Positions 9,080 to 18,111 of a DNA stretch of 64,000 bases are shown piece by piece. How positions within the stretch are numbered: the stretch's first letter is position 1; every line of letters starts with the position of its first letter. Origin of the DNA: Pseudomonadota bacterium (GTDB taxonomy: Bacteria; Pseudomonadota; Gammaproteobacteria; Steroidobacterales; Woeseiaceae); the NCBI GenBank assembly GCA_027621915.1, contig JAQCAD010000003.1, positions 84,529 to 148,528 of the forward strand, read 5' to 3'. Position numbers and translations under genes: made by a program. The notes under the pieces are model-generated. The model was not told the origin of the DNA, did no database searches, and saw only the letters and a list, made by a program, of their open reading frames with translations.

Positions 9080-9730
9080 GCATTGCTCTTGAGTGCTGCT
9101 ATCACGTCGAGTTTTCGGTGTGCCCTTTTTGCCCGAAAGACAGGAAAGAAAGTGTCGCCATAGTCACACTTTTGCCTGTAATTATTGGATTTGACCGTTT
9201 TTTCGATGTTTTTTTTTGGCTCGCGATTCGGAAAAATTGTGTAGAGCAGATCACATTTTCGCCTCGCCCGGAATACGTCGCACGCCGTGCAACAGGCGAT
9301 AAAGTACTTCGTCGCGCGATGCGACGGGATAGCTCCTCGCGCTCAAATCGCGTCTGTATGCGCGCCGAACCGTTCGGCCGAAAGCGGACCCTTCAGTTCA
9401 TCGAGTTCCTAGCCATTTGAGCGACTTCGTTTGCTTGAATGCGAACCTGCAATTTCCAGAATTCACTCTGTTCTAGTGTCCGCTGTGCTCCCTGGAACTG
9501 CTGTTCAATTAGAAATGCTGAATAGGTTTGATGATGATTTAAAGCGGACATTCGCATCGTGACATTCGCGACAGCAACTTGCGATACGGAACAGGTATTC
9601 GTCGGTAGCGTATTTGTTCTTGCCGTGAGGAAACAGAAGTGATCTCATCAATATCCTGCAGGGTGTTTCGTGGTCACAGCCGCTACGGGATTCCACCTTT
9701 ACATGTGTTCGGCAGCGTCAGGAGTACGCC
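9080..9730. other. 650-bp gap without a convincing gene
   Basis: No supported coding region. Two long T runs (8-9 T) near 9210-9222 and a near-palindrome around 9364-9379 (GCCGAAC/GTTCGGC, one central mismatch) are visible, but no proper terminator. AAAGCGGAC occurs at 9381 and 9541, with a variant GTCCGCTGT at 9478. A short minus-strand reading frame at 9505-9696 has a chance CRECH motif, no signal peptide and no ribosome site. Confidence 0.5.
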
Positions 9731-10933
9731 ATGAAGTCTCGATACCTCGCATCCCTGATAGCCATCCTGATTCTCGGCACGTCACCAGTTATTGCGCAGA
9801 GTGAATGGCCGACCCGCGGATGGCCGTTGACGACACCACCGGAGGTCGGCCTCGACGCCAAGATCCTCGCCTCGTTCGACGCCGACATCGGCGAAGGAAA
9901 GTACGGCTACGTTGATTCCATTCTGGTCATTCGCCATGGAAAGGTGGCCTACGAGCGCTACTACGGACACGACTACGGCAGCATCTACGGCCTGGAATCG
10001 AGAACTCCCGGACCGCTGGTTGTACACGACCCGACCGGACCCTATAACTACTTTAATTCGTGGTGGCATCCCTACTATCGCGGGGGCGAGCTGCACACGA
10101 TGCAATCGGTCACGAAGAGCGTCGTCTCGGCTGTGATCGGGATTGCCATTGGACGGAACGAGTTTCCTGCTCTCGATACGCCGGTCCTCTCCTTTTTCGA
10201 ACCGGGCAAGGTGGCGAACGTCGATGAACGCAAGCGCCGCATGACGCTCCGGCACCTGCTCACAATGTCGACAGGACTCGACTGGGACGAGGACGTTCCT
10301 TATGCGGACCCAACAAACACCTTCGCGATTATGGCGGTCTCACCCGACTGGGTGCAGTTCACCATCGATCGACCGATGGCGAAGGATCCGGGCAAGTTTT
10401 TTCAGTACAACAGCGGCGCCACGCTGATACTGGGACACGTGTTTCGATTGGCCACGGGTAAGGACCTCGAGGAATATGCCGTGCAGCATTTGTTCACGCC
10501 GCTCGGAATTGATGACTACCTCTGGAAGCGCACACCAATGGGACTCGTGGATACCCAGGAAGGTCTCTACGTCGCTCCGCGCGACATTGCCAAAATTGCA
10601 TACCTCTACCTGAAGCACGGACGATGGGAAGAACAACAGGTCGTGCCTCAAGAATGGGTGACGGCGTCGGTCGAACCGAGCGTCAGCGTAACGGATGACC
10701 GCAGCATCGAGTATGGTTACAAATGGTGGCTCTACCATTATCAGTACCAGGGAGAAGATCGCGTCGCATTCGCCGGCGTCGGATTTGGCAACCAACTCCC
10801 GATAGTCCTGCCGGAGCTTGACCTCGTTCTGGTCTTCACGGGATGGAACATACTCCCCGATCGGCCCCGCCTCGGGGCACAGGTCGCAATCGAGCGGATC
10901 CTGGAGGCTGTCATCAGAATCAGGCCGAATTGA
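9731..10933 (+). CDS. Serine hydrolase, class C beta-lactamase/CubicO family
   Basis: A penicillin-binding-protein-like esterase or peptidase, probably periplasmic. The signal peptide ends SPVIAQ. The catalytic SxxK is S126-V-T-K129 (MQSVTKSVVS). The second motif is Y226-N-S (FFQYNSGATLILG). The C-terminal strand motif of class C enzymes is replaced by FAGVGFGNQ. Length is 400 aa, typical. The start follows GGAGTACGCC. Such proteins are usually esterases or D-amino peptidases rather than true beta-lactamases. The group II intron begins 92 bp downstream. Confidence 0.85.
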   Translation: MKSRYLASLIAILILGTSPVIAQSEWPTRGWPLTTPPEVGLDAKILASFDADIGEGKYGYVDSILVIRHGKVAYERYYGHDYGSIYGLESRTPGPLVVHDPTGPYNYFNSWWHPYYRGGELHTMQSVTKSVVSAVIGIAIGRNEFPALDTPVLSFFEPGKVANVDERKRRMTLRHLLTMSTGLDWDEDVPYADPTNTFAIMAVSPDWVQFTIDRPMAKDPGKFFQYNSGATLILGHVFRLATGKDLEEYAVQHLFTPLGIDDYLWKRTPMGLVDTQEGLYVAPRDIAKIAYLYLKHGRWEEQQVVPQEWVTASVEPSVSVTDDRSIEYGYKWWLYHYQYQGEDRVAFAGVGFGNQLPIVLPELDLVLVFTGWNILPDRPRLGAQVAIERILEAVIRIRPN

Positions 10934-10994
10934 CCCAACCCTTATGACCGCTTTCCGCTAGCAGTCCTTCAAACGGATCAAAAGTCGATAGGGT

Positions 10995-11012
10995 GACCGA
11001 CGGCAGTCGGTC
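10995..11012 (+). terminator. Stem-loop immediately upstream of group II intron
   Basis: GACCGAC (10995-11001), loop GGCA, GTCGGTC (11006-11012), then TATTCTGTTG. A perfect 7-bp stem with a moderately T-rich tail, 62 bases after the serine hydrolase stop. It could be that gene's terminator. Some bacterial group II introns (class C) are known to insert behind such stems. Confidence 0.45.
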
Positions 11013-11025
11013 TATTCTGTTGAAA

Positions 11026-13057
11026 GTGCGCCAGGCAAAGCTTGGAGGAGAGGGAAGTTATGTGAAGGAATGAAGTAACGGAAATCTCCTGAAGCAACCC
11101 GGCAGGTTGTAGTTCTGCCCGACAACGGTTGGCCACCGGTCGGAACCGAGTGTTGCGTGGACTGAGGGCGACCTCAGCTGCGAAGCGTACACAGGGTGTT
11201 GCCAGGCCGCGTGATCCAGCTTCGAAAGGAATATGTTTCGGAGGCCGACACTGTTTTCAAAGTGGAAGGCTGCACAGCTCGCGTCGTATGGCCTGACGTG
11301 AGTTACTCCGCGGAGTCTATGAGCACGGCATGGTTAACGGGTGGGTTGTCCAGGAACCTGGGAGATCTCTCACTTTCCGCTGAAGAGTAACGTTGGGGTA
11401 GCGTTCAATAAACACCCCGGTCCACGACGTAGCGTGTTGCGTTGCTGGAAGCGAAAAGAACACGCAATCAGCGGTACGCGACGCCGCAAGGTGTGCGGAG
11501 GAAGCGAGAGAAGTCGGAGTCTTCTCATAGTACTGAATAAGCAGGCGAACAGAGCCCAAACGGAGCCTGTGGAGGGAAGGGGAAGATCGGGTCAGATGCC
11601 GCAGAGAATGCGGCGAGTTGCTCAAGGAGGGACAGATGGCAGGAACACTGAGTCCACAAACCATCTCAACGAAACAACTTGGGCTTGCACAGCGAGCCGA
11701 ACAGTATCCACACGAGGCGCTTAAAACGCTGTCGCACTTCATTGATCTGGACTGGCTGCGCGAAGCGTTCCGCCGGACGAGGAAAGATGGAGCGGCAGGT
11801 GTTGATGGTCAGTCGGCGGCACAGTATGAAGTCCAGCTTGAAGAAAACCTGTCGAGTTTACTCGACCGACTCAAGTTAGGGCGCTACCGGGCGCCGCCGG
11901 TGAAGCGTGTGTATATCCCGAAAGGTGACGGCAAGCGAGTTCGGCCGATTGGCATCCCGACGCTGGAGGACAAAGTTCTGCAGCGTGCCGTGGTGATGCT
12001 ACTGGAACCCATTTACGAGACGCAGTTTAAGGACTGCTCGTTTGGGTTCCGGCCGGCGCGTTCCGCACACCTTGCGCTTGATCAGCTATGGCAGCAGGTA
12101 ATGTCGCTGCCCAGTTGTTGGCTGATCGAACTCGATATCGAGAGCTTCTTCGATCGAGTGGATCGCGCGAAGCTTCGGGAGATGTTGGCTCGCCGGGTGG
12201 GTGACGGTGTGATCCGTCGCGTGATCGGGAAATGGCTGAAAGCGGGCGTGCTCGAAGGTGCGCAGCTGAGCCATCCCGAACGAGGGACACCTCAAGGTGG
12301 TGTGATCTCGCCGTTGCTGGCGAATATCTATCTGCATGAGGTGTTGGATGCGTGGTTCGAAGAGGAAGTCCAACCACGTCTTAAAGGCAGGTCTTTTATT
12401 GTCCGCTATGCGGATGATGCAGTACTAGGCTTTGCGAATAAGGAAGACGCTGAACGGGTTTATGCGGTGCTGGCGGAACGCTTTGCGAAGTATGCATTGA
12501 CGCTGCATCCGGAAAAGACTCGGTTATTGCCGTTTACCCGACCACACTCAAACGATCGACCCCGGGGGGGTCCCGGGATCAGGCGGTCGTTCGACTTTCT
12601 CGGCTTTACGCTGTTCTGGGGACGATCCAGAAAAGGTCACTGGGTGGTTCGACGCAAAACGGCGAAGGACCGATTAAGCCGGGCGCTGCGTAACGTCAAC
12701 ACGTGGTGTCGTCGTTATCGACACGCACCTGTTCAGAGGCAATATGCGGCACTGAGTCGCAAGTTACGGGGTCACTACGCGTACTATGGTGTGACCGGTA
12801 ACGGTCGTTCGCTTGCGAGCTTCCGTCACCAAGTCGAACGCATCTGGCGCAAGTGGCTGGCGCGACGATCGCAGCGTGGTAAGTTGCCTTGGGATCGGTT
12901 CTCGGTGTTCCTTAAACGCTTCCCTTTACCCCCGGTACGCATTGTTCACAGTTCTTACCGTCACTCAGCAAATACCTGACTTGAGGAGCCGGATGCGGGA
13001 GTTCCGCACGTCCGGATCTGTGGGAGCCCCAGTGAGCAATCGCTGGGGCGACCCGAC
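11026..13057 (+). mobile_element. Complete group II intron (~2.03 kb)
   Basis: The 5' end matches the GUGYG consensus (GTGCG at 11026). The 3' end has a 34-nt domain V (12986-13019) with the AGC catalytic triad and paired GGATGCGG/CCGCACGTCC arms. Domain VI follows (GCCCCAG 13026-13032 with CTGGGGC 13043-13049) with a bulged A at 13051 as the likely branch point. The 3' splice site is therefore about 13057 (AC), uncertain by 3 bases. The maturase ORF is intact, so the element may still be mobile. Bases 11026-11635 are the structural RNA upstream of the ORF. Confidence 0.85.
11636..12979 (+). CDS. ltrA: Group II intron reverse transcriptase/maturase
   Basis: A 447-residue intron-encoded protein. 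Reverse-transcriptase blocks are in order: DGAAGVDGQS (51-60), KRVRPIGIPTLEDKVLQ (100-116), FGFRPARSAH (137-145), first catalytic Asp in ELDIESFFD (165-173), GTPQGGVISPLLANIYL (217-233) and the catalytic YADD (258-261). The maturase/X domain follows (FDFLGFTLFWGR, RGHYAYYGV). No HNH endonuclease is present at the C-terminus, so insertion would not use second-strand cleavage by this protein. ATG 11636 is chosen because AAGGAGG ends 7 bases before it. The longer in-frame start at 11618 precedes that site. Confidence 0.95.
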   Translation: MAGTLSPQTISTKQLGLAQRAEQYPHEALKTLSHFIDLDWLREAFRRTRKDGAAGVDGQSAAQYEVQLEENLSSLLDRLKLGRYRAPPVKRVYIPKGDGKRVRPIGIPTLEDKVLQRAVVMLLEPIYETQFKDCSFGFRPARSAHLALDQLWQQVMSLPSCWLIELDIESFFDRVDRAKLREMLARRVGDGVIRRVIGKWLKAGVLEGAQLSHPERGTPQGGVISPLLANIYLHEVLDAWFEEEVQPRLKGRSFIVRYADDAVLGFANKEDAERVYAVLAERFAKYALTLHPEKTRLLPFTRPHSNDRPRGGPGIRRSFDFLGFTLFWGRSRKGHWVVRRKTAKDRLSRALRNVNTWCRRYRHAPVQRQYAALSRKLRGHYAYYGVTGNGRSLASFRHQVERIWRKWLARRSQRGKLPWDRFSVFLKRFPLPPVRIVHSSYRHSANT

Positions 13058-13301
13058 AACTCCGTTCCAGGACGACCCGAAAACGTGCAGAATGTTTTTG
13101 CTCGCCAGACGCGCATATCAGAGCTGTTTCTTCGGCTACTGTGGCGCTCCAGGACGAACTATCAGCTGATTACTACGTCCCCTCTTCATAACTACTGTAA
13201 GAAACTGGCCGCAAAACGCAAATGAAATCGTATCGCTTTTCAAAACAGAGTTTTTCAACAGAATAGGCCAGCAGCGGTCGTTCAGGTTTCGCTAACAGAT
13301 A
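13058..13301. other. Gap between intron and minus-strand gene
   Basis: This is the 3' flank of the intron. It contains no coding region I can support and no clear terminator for either side. A short run CAAAACAGAGTTTTTC near 13238 is not a stable hairpin. Confidence 0.4.
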
Positions 13302-13991
13302 TTAGTTCGACGCTTCTGATGCGATGATGGCAACAATGCTCTGGATGCGGTTTTTCATATACTGATAATCTTCCAGCACGTCGGCCTGGCGTACGGTGTA
13401 GATGCCCACCGCGTTCATGAATTCGTCGGAACCAGACCATTGGTCGACAGGGAAATCGCCTGCCACGGGAATGCCTGCCTGACCCATGCGATGCCAACCG
13501 GCTAGTTGGCTAAACGTATTAGATGTAAAAAAGGTAATTTGAGTCTCTAACAACAGTTTCTCACTTGCCCGTACATCTTCAAATGACCCGAAAAAATCTG
13601 CGAGTTCAATTTTCAATCGAGCATTCTGGAGAAGCTCGAGGTTTCCCGACGAAACTAACGCTTGGTATGCGCCAGGGCTCGCTGTGAAAACCTCGTAGAA
13701 AATAAGATGCCACAGCAATTCCCGAGCTAATTCAGGGTCTATTTCAGAGCCATCTTGCATGAAAGTTGAAAGTTTTCTGCCAGCGTCAACTCCGCGGTTC
13801 GCGGCGTTATATGAGGCATTGACTCGCTCCAGCATCGTATCGAAGTCGCGGCCCAGCGCTGCCACGTGCGAGTCTAGTTGGGCAGCTTGATTCCGTGAGT
13901 CAAGCCATGCGTCTGCAGAAAGGGCCAAAAGAATACTGACAACAATTAGGAGTCCTTCGCTGAACATGCGTATCAACACAGGCCTATCCAT
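13302..13991 (-). CDS. Membrane-anchored hypothetical protein (DUF6090-like)
   Basis: A 229-residue protein with one N-terminal membrane anchor (GLLIVVSILLALSADAW, about 13-29), followed by a helical soluble domain (LGRDFDTMLERVNASYNAANRG, GAYQALVSSGNLELLQNARLK). The anchor followed by ..ADAWLDSRN and the helical layout resemble the DUF6090 family by memory; I could not check this. The function is unknown. It stands alone, and the ATG at 13991 has no strong ribosome site. Confidence 0.6.
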   Translation of the reverse strand: MDRPVLIRMFSEGLLIVVSILLALSADAWLDSRNQAAQLDSHVAALGRDFDTMLERVNASYNAANRGVDAGRKLSTFMQDGSEIDPELARELLWHLIFYEVFTASPGAYQALVSSGNLELLQNARLKIELADFFGSFEDVRASEKLLLETQITFFTSNTFSQLAGWHRMGQAGIPVAGDFPVDQWSGSDEFMNAVGIYTVRQADVLEDYQYMKNRIQSIVAIIASEASN

Positions 13992-14247
13992 TCATATCGC
14001 TCCCGATAAATCGTTGAGTCTTCACTTGGTAAATTGCCCACGCAGATCAATAGACAGACAGGTTGTTGGCAAAAGCGGAAGGTTTAGCCGAAGTCCGCTC
14101 TGGGTCATCAACTGCCTGCCAGCAGTTTATCACCTGGACGGCTGCTTACGAGAGCTTACCGGCCGCCTACTGACAAGAGAGTTGCCGAGTGCTCAAAACT
14201 AGTCGGGCGATGAACCATGTTCATTCCGCAGCCGCAATCCCCGAGAA

Positions 14248-14553
14248 CTATTGAACTCCAAACGCCTTGTAAGCGCCGGTCACCTGCTCGGAGATCTCTT
14301 CAATCGTGCATGTGTTTATCTTATAGGTGATTGAGCGTTTGGCTTGTTCCAGTATTGTCAGGTGAACACTCTTTTCAGGGTAGTGCGGACTGTCCGCTGA
14401 TTTCATCTGACTAACGCAGATGCCAAGGGCGAAGATGAGCTGAGCGCCCTTGTCGAGAACGTATTGTTCGTCCAACGGTTTGTGTTCTAGGGCCATCAGG
14501 ATTTCTTGGAACATCTCCCTAACCTCGGAGTAACTTATTATTCTCGCCTTCAC
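14248..14553 (-). CDS. Hypothetical protein, 101 aa
   Basis: Small cytoplasmic protein with no recognised family. It is predicted to be largely helical (SEVREMFQEILMALEHKPLDEQYV), with two cysteines and a C-terminal helix EEISEQVTGAYKAFGVQ. No signal peptide or membrane segment. It lies in the gene-poor stretch that follows the group II intron, and base composition here looks lower in GC than the flanks. It could be accessory cargo or a chance frame. Confidence 0.4.
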   Translation of the reverse strand: MKARIISYSEVREMFQEILMALEHKPLDEQYVLDKGAQLIFALGICVSQMKSADSPHYPEKSVHLTILEQAKRSITYKINTCTIEEISEQVTGAYKAFGVQ

Positions 14554-14665
14554 TTTTCCGTCACTTTGGCAGGTTCAACGCAATAGCAGCTTACTCGAAC
14601 CAGCCATACTATTCCGAACTCAAATTAGAGCGGAATCCAACGTCGGCTCTTGAGAAGCAGTCAGC

Positions 14666-14950
14666 TTAGACGAACGCCTTGATCTGTGCCGACCACCAGT
14701 CGCCAACCAGATCAACGGCCTGAAAATCGGCAAACTCTCCAGCGGAGTCAATGACACTATGCTCGTCAATCCGCAACATCGCGGCACGATGCGATGGGGC
14801 TCTGTACCAATACCAGCCCGGGTTATTTGGTGTTTCTGATGTCCAGTGAGGGGATTTGAGCATGAGCTTGATTCTACTCCGAATTCGTTCCCGCAACCGT
14901 CGGAGGAAAAATCTCATGGATTCCATCTGGATTTTATGGGTGAAAGTCAT
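14666..14950 (-). CDS. Hypothetical protein, up to 94 aa
   Basis: Unrecognised. A basic N-terminus (RFFLRRLRERIRSRIKLMLK) is followed by PGWYWYRAP, AAMLRIDE and DLVGDWWSAQIKAF. The aromatic GWYW and GDWWS pattern recalls small phage or accessory proteins with a beta-barrel-like strand order, but I cannot name it. Starts at 14950, 14926 or 14917 are possible. No ribosome site decides between them. Confidence 0.4.
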   Translation of the reverse strand: MTFTHKIQMESMRFFLRRLRERIRSRIKLMLKSPHWTSETPNNPGWYWYRAPSHRAAMLRIDEHSVIDSAGEFADFQAVDLVGDWWSAQIKAFV

Positions 14951-15217
14951 ACTGTGGCCCGATTCTCACCCCAAAAAAACGTAACATGGTTTCATGCACT
15001 TACCGCATAGATCGCTGTTTTGCCATGCTGTAGCCCATTAATACCAACAGTTTGAAACGCGATTTTACGAACGCTTGGATCCAAACGTCCGCTTTACCCG
15101 AAATCGATCAGTTAGGCTAGTTTCAGAGCTGATGACCGCCAGTGACCGAATTGGAGGAATCTGGCATTGTGCGACTGGCAATCGAACCAATGCTGCCACT
15201 AGCTGGGAGATATTGTC

Positions 15218-16324
15218 ATGACGCAAATGGAAACCGATAAAACATCGAGAAGGACTTTCATGAAAAAGAGTGCTGCACTTGGCATTGGTATTTCTGCCAC
15301 GCCGATTTCCACTGTCGGGCAACAGCCTGACGAACACGGACACGACGAACGTGGTGTATTGAGCGAGAAAAGCCAGGCGCTTTTGAAACGCTTCAATTTG
15401 AAGTATCCGATTTTCCAGGCTGCGCCGGGCGGAGAAGAACTGGCTGTGGCGGTTGCAAACAGCGGTGGTATGGGCGCGATTTCGTTGTCATGGGACGCTC
15501 CGGAACTCGCCGTCGATGTTGTGACGAGGCTTAGAAAAGCGACCAAGGGAAATTTCTACGCGAACTATGTACTGCATTTTGAGCCGAATTCTCTGGACCA
15601 GGTACTTGAGGCGGGTTGCCCGAACGTTCAGTTTTCCTGGGGGATACCCGGCAAAAATGTCGTTGCCAAAATTCGCAATGCCGGCGCGGGACTCGGCATC
15701 CAGGTGTCGAGCAGGCAGAATGCCGAGCGAGCGCTGGAGCGTGAACCGGATTTCCTGATCTGCCAGGGACTGGAGGCGGGCGGACATGTTCAGGCCACGT
15801 CGTTACTGTTTCCGACGCTGCAAGCAGTGCTTGAGTTAGCTGGTGACGTTCCTGTCCTGGCAGCGGGAGGAATCTCAACGGGACACGACATCAGGAACGC
15901 GCTCAATGCCGGGGCATCAGGCGTTATCCTCGGCACGCGATTAATGGCTACTGTGGAAAGCGATGCACACGACGTATACAAGAGCAGCCTCATCGACGCG
16001 GGGGAAGACAGCACCGTGTACACGATTTGCTTTAATCGCGACTGGAATGCCACGCACCGGGTGCTGAGAAACAAAACGTTCCTCGACTGGGAAGCCGACG
16101 GGTGTCCGGATACCGGAAACAAGCCAGGCGAAGATGACGTGGTGGCGAATCATCCTGATTTGGGACCGGCCTTAAGGTACGAAACCGTGCCGCCCTTGCA
16201 AGGACATGAAGGGGCACTGGACGAAATGGCCATGTATGCGGGGCAGGGCGTCGACAAAATTTACGACCTTCCGTCGGCGCGTGAGCTGATCACCAGGCTC
16301 TGGAAAGAATTTGAAAATACGTAA
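15218..16324 (+). CDS. Nitronate monooxygenase (NPD family) with Tat signal
   Basis: An FMN-dependent TIM-barrel enzyme of the nitronate monooxygenase/2-nitropropane dioxygenase family. Conserved pieces: YPIFQAAPGG at the start of the barrel, SGGMGAIS, CQGLEAGGHV (catalytic His region), PVLAAGGIS and GASGVILGTRLMA (phosphate-binding loop). The N-terminus carries SRRTFMKK followed by a short hydrophobic stretch, an exact S-R-R-x-F-x-K Tat motif. GGGAG lies 8 bases before the ATG. An exported FMN enzyme fits Tat, which moves folded cofactor proteins, but the family is normally cytoplasmic. It is followed by an ornithine-cyclodeaminase-family gene. Confidence 0.88.
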   Translation: MTQMETDKTSRRTFMKKSAALGIGISATPISTVGQQPDEHGHDERGVLSEKSQALLKRFNLKYPIFQAAPGGEELAVAVANSGGMGAISLSWDAPELAVDVVTRLRKATKGNFYANYVLHFEPNSLDQVLEAGCPNVQFSWGIPGKNVVAKIRNAGAGLGIQVSSRQNAERALEREPDFLICQGLEAGGHVQATSLLFPTLQAVLELAGDVPVLAAGGISTGHDIRNALNAGASGVILGTRLMATVESDAHDVYKSSLIDAGEDSTVYTICFNRDWNATHRVLRNKTFLDWEADGCPDTGNKPGEDDVVANHPDLGPALRYETVPPLQGHEGALDEMAMYAGQGVDKIYDLPSARELITRLWKEFENT

Positions 16325-16401
16325 GTCGGCGATGGAGAATAGGGCTGAGACAGGCTAGTCAGTTTCCGTATTTTTCCTGCGGTCCAAATAGGAAAACAAC
16401 G

Positions 16402-17394
16402 ATGACGAACTTAGACAAAAGCGCGGCCGAGATCCGCAAAGGCGACTTGCCGGTCATGTGCATTAGTGAATCGGAAGTCATGGGGCTTCTTGACCCCAAT
16501 GAACTGATCCTGGGACTGGCAAGGGGATTCATTGCGCTCTCGGAGGGCAAGGTGCAGTCGCCGAATCGACCCGAAATCTGCATACCCGGAAAAGGTTTTT
16601 CACTGGCGATGTCCGCGTGGATGGCAGGAATGAATATCGCGGTGAAAGTTGTCAACGTCTACGAGGGCAATCCGGCAATCGATCTTCCAAACCATCTTGC
16701 GACAATTACGCTTTACGATCCTGACACCGGAAAATTGCTGTGCGTGATGGATGGCACGCATATCACCGCGATCAGAACTGCGGCTTCTGCCATCGTATCC
16801 GTGAAGGCGCTGGCGAAAGACGATGCCAGGGTGGCGACAATTGTGGGTGCGGGTGTCCAGGGAAGAGAGCATCTTCAGCTCTTGCCACTGGTTCGAGACT
16901 TTGACCTGATACAAATCGCTTCACTACGCTACGAAGACGCAGAAAAACTTGCAGCCCGGCATCCCAAGGCGAAAGCGGTCAGGGACATTGAAAAGGCGGT
17001 TCGCTCGTCAGACGTGGTTTGTCTCAGCACTCATTCTTACGACCCGGTTATTCAGGCGTGCTGGGTACGAAGCGGGACGCATGTCAGCTCGGTTGGATAC
17101 GCGCCGCCGTCCGGTGAGCTGCCGGTTGAACTTGCCAGAGATCATTCGCTGTTCGTTGAAACACTGGATGCATTCGAGGCCCCACCGGTTGGATGCGGCG
17201 AGCTGTCCGGCATCGATCCCGGCAGGGCAACGCAGTTGGGAGACGTGCTGTCTCGTGCCAGACCCGGACGAATTTCGGATGATCAGATTACAGTTTACAA
17301 GGCGATGGGTGTGGCGATGGAAGACATGGTCGCGGCCAACATCACCTACGACGAGGCGGTAAGAATGGGCGCTGGACGCAACGTATTGCTGTAA
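16402..17394 (+). CDS. Ornithine cyclodeaminase/mu-crystallin family protein
   Basis: An NAD(P)-dependent enzyme of the OCD/mu-crystallin family. It has AVKVVNVYEGNP with the conserved Lys, DGTHITAIRTAA, and the Rossmann nucleotide loop TIVGAGVQGREHLQ, followed by SSDVVCLSTHS and GTHVSSVGY. Members act as ornithine cyclodeaminase, ketimine reductase or N-carboxyalkyl amino acid dehydrogenase, and substrate cannot be read from sequence. AGGA stands 8 bases before the ATG. It lies 77 bp downstream of the nitronate monooxygenase on the same strand, probably one transcript, which suggests a small pathway for a modified amino acid. Confidence 0.88.
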   Translation: MTNLDKSAAEIRKGDLPVMCISESEVMGLLDPNELILGLARGFIALSEGKVQSPNRPEICIPGKGFSLAMSAWMAGMNIAVKVVNVYEGNPAIDLPNHLATITLYDPDTGKLLCVMDGTHITAIRTAASAIVSVKALAKDDARVATIVGAGVQGREHLQLLPLVRDFDLIQIASLRYEDAEKLAARHPKAKAVRDIEKAVRSSDVVCLSTHSYDPVIQACWVRSGTHVSSVGYAPPSGELPVELARDHSLFVETLDAFEAPPVGCGELSGIDPGRATQLGDVLSRARPGRISDDQITVYKAMGVAMEDMVAANITYDEAVRMGAGRNVLL

Positions 17395-17574
17395 CGTTCA
17401 TTGCGCGACCAAATCGGGCACGGGACTATGCTTGAATTTTCGGCGCGTTCTTTGCCTTCAAGCTTTGTTGAAGCGTCTTCGAATCGAAGCGATGAAAATG
17501 TTCTTTGCGATGGAGATTAATAAAGCACGGTCATAACGTCGATTTCAGATCGCGTCTGTTCTCAAAAAGACCGA

Positions 17575-18111
17575 CTAGCGAAGCGCATCAAGTAGCTTTT
17601 TTCGGTCCTGCAGATATTTTTTCTGGGTGATTTCTTCCCGACCCAATTTTGATTCCAGATCCTGCAACGCGATGAGCGCGGTTGTGTCTGTCATATCAGG
17701 ATCGCCGGTTGGCCCGCTCGGACAATTGTCGCGCTGCTTATATTCCAGAAGTTGTTCCATCCGAAGTCCGGCTGCAGCGGCGGCCTCAATATATGTCTTG
17801 GTCGCTTTGGACACTGACGTGCTTCTCATAATGCCGAACAGGACTCCACTGACGGGGTCCGAAACCACATCCAATGCCGTACTAGCATAGGCGCCGCCGA
17901 TGACCTCGCCATGTTCTTCAAACACGGCGTCGCGAATAGCATTCGCTTTTAACAGTTCGTCATCAAACGCCGGACAATCGAGATCTGCATCGGACTCGAG
18001 CGTTTGTTCGAGCACGGGATAAACCGAGAGTGGCTGCGAGCTACAGCCGACCAGGATTGCCAACAGCATTAGTGGCAAGAGAAACCTGCACTGTTCCCTT
18101 TTAGATTCCAC
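17575..18111 (-). CDS. Hypothetical lipoprotein, 178 aa
   Basis: Signal peptide with lipobox LAILVGC (Cys23). The mature part contains an alanine/glycine-rich segment (GEVIGGAYASTALDVVSDPVSGVLFGIM) and a charged C-terminal helix (LESKLGREEITQKKYLQDRKKLL). No known family. Its start overlaps the end of the preceding lipoprotein gene by 11 bases, so the two belong to one minus-strand operon together with the truncated TPR gene. Confidence 0.65.
   Translation of the reverse strand: MESKREQCRFLLPLMLLAILVGCSSQPLSVYPVLEQTLESDADLDCPAFDDELLKANAIRDAVFEEHGEVIGGAYASTALDVVSDPVSGVLFGIMRSTSVSKATKTYIEAAAAAGLRMEQLLEYKQRDNCPSGPTGDPDMTDTTALIALQDLESKLGREEITQKKYLQDRKKLLDALR

Noticed and set aside
8974..9420. 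Frame overlapping the end of the phosphatase-superfamily gene
   Set aside because: Begins inside a strongly supported gene in another frame and has no recognisable sequence beyond it.
9505..9696. Short minus-strand frame with CRECH, a c-type haem motif
   Set aside because: No signal peptide, ribosome site or further cytochrome motifs. It lies in a stretch rich in AAAGCGGAC motifs and is probably chance.
9731..10933. True beta-lactamase (antibiotic resistance)
   Set aside because: Only the SxxK and YNS motifs match and the KTG strand motif is missing; the family is mostly esterases or peptidases.
10934..13301. Transposon or IS element around the reverse transcriptase
   Set aside because: There are no terminal inverted repeats or transposase; the GTGCG start and domain V/VI show a group II intron.
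17440..17510. CTTCAA/TTGAAG and CTTCG/CGAAG hairpins between convergent genes
   Set aside because: Stems of 5-6 bp with no T-run; not a convincing terminator.
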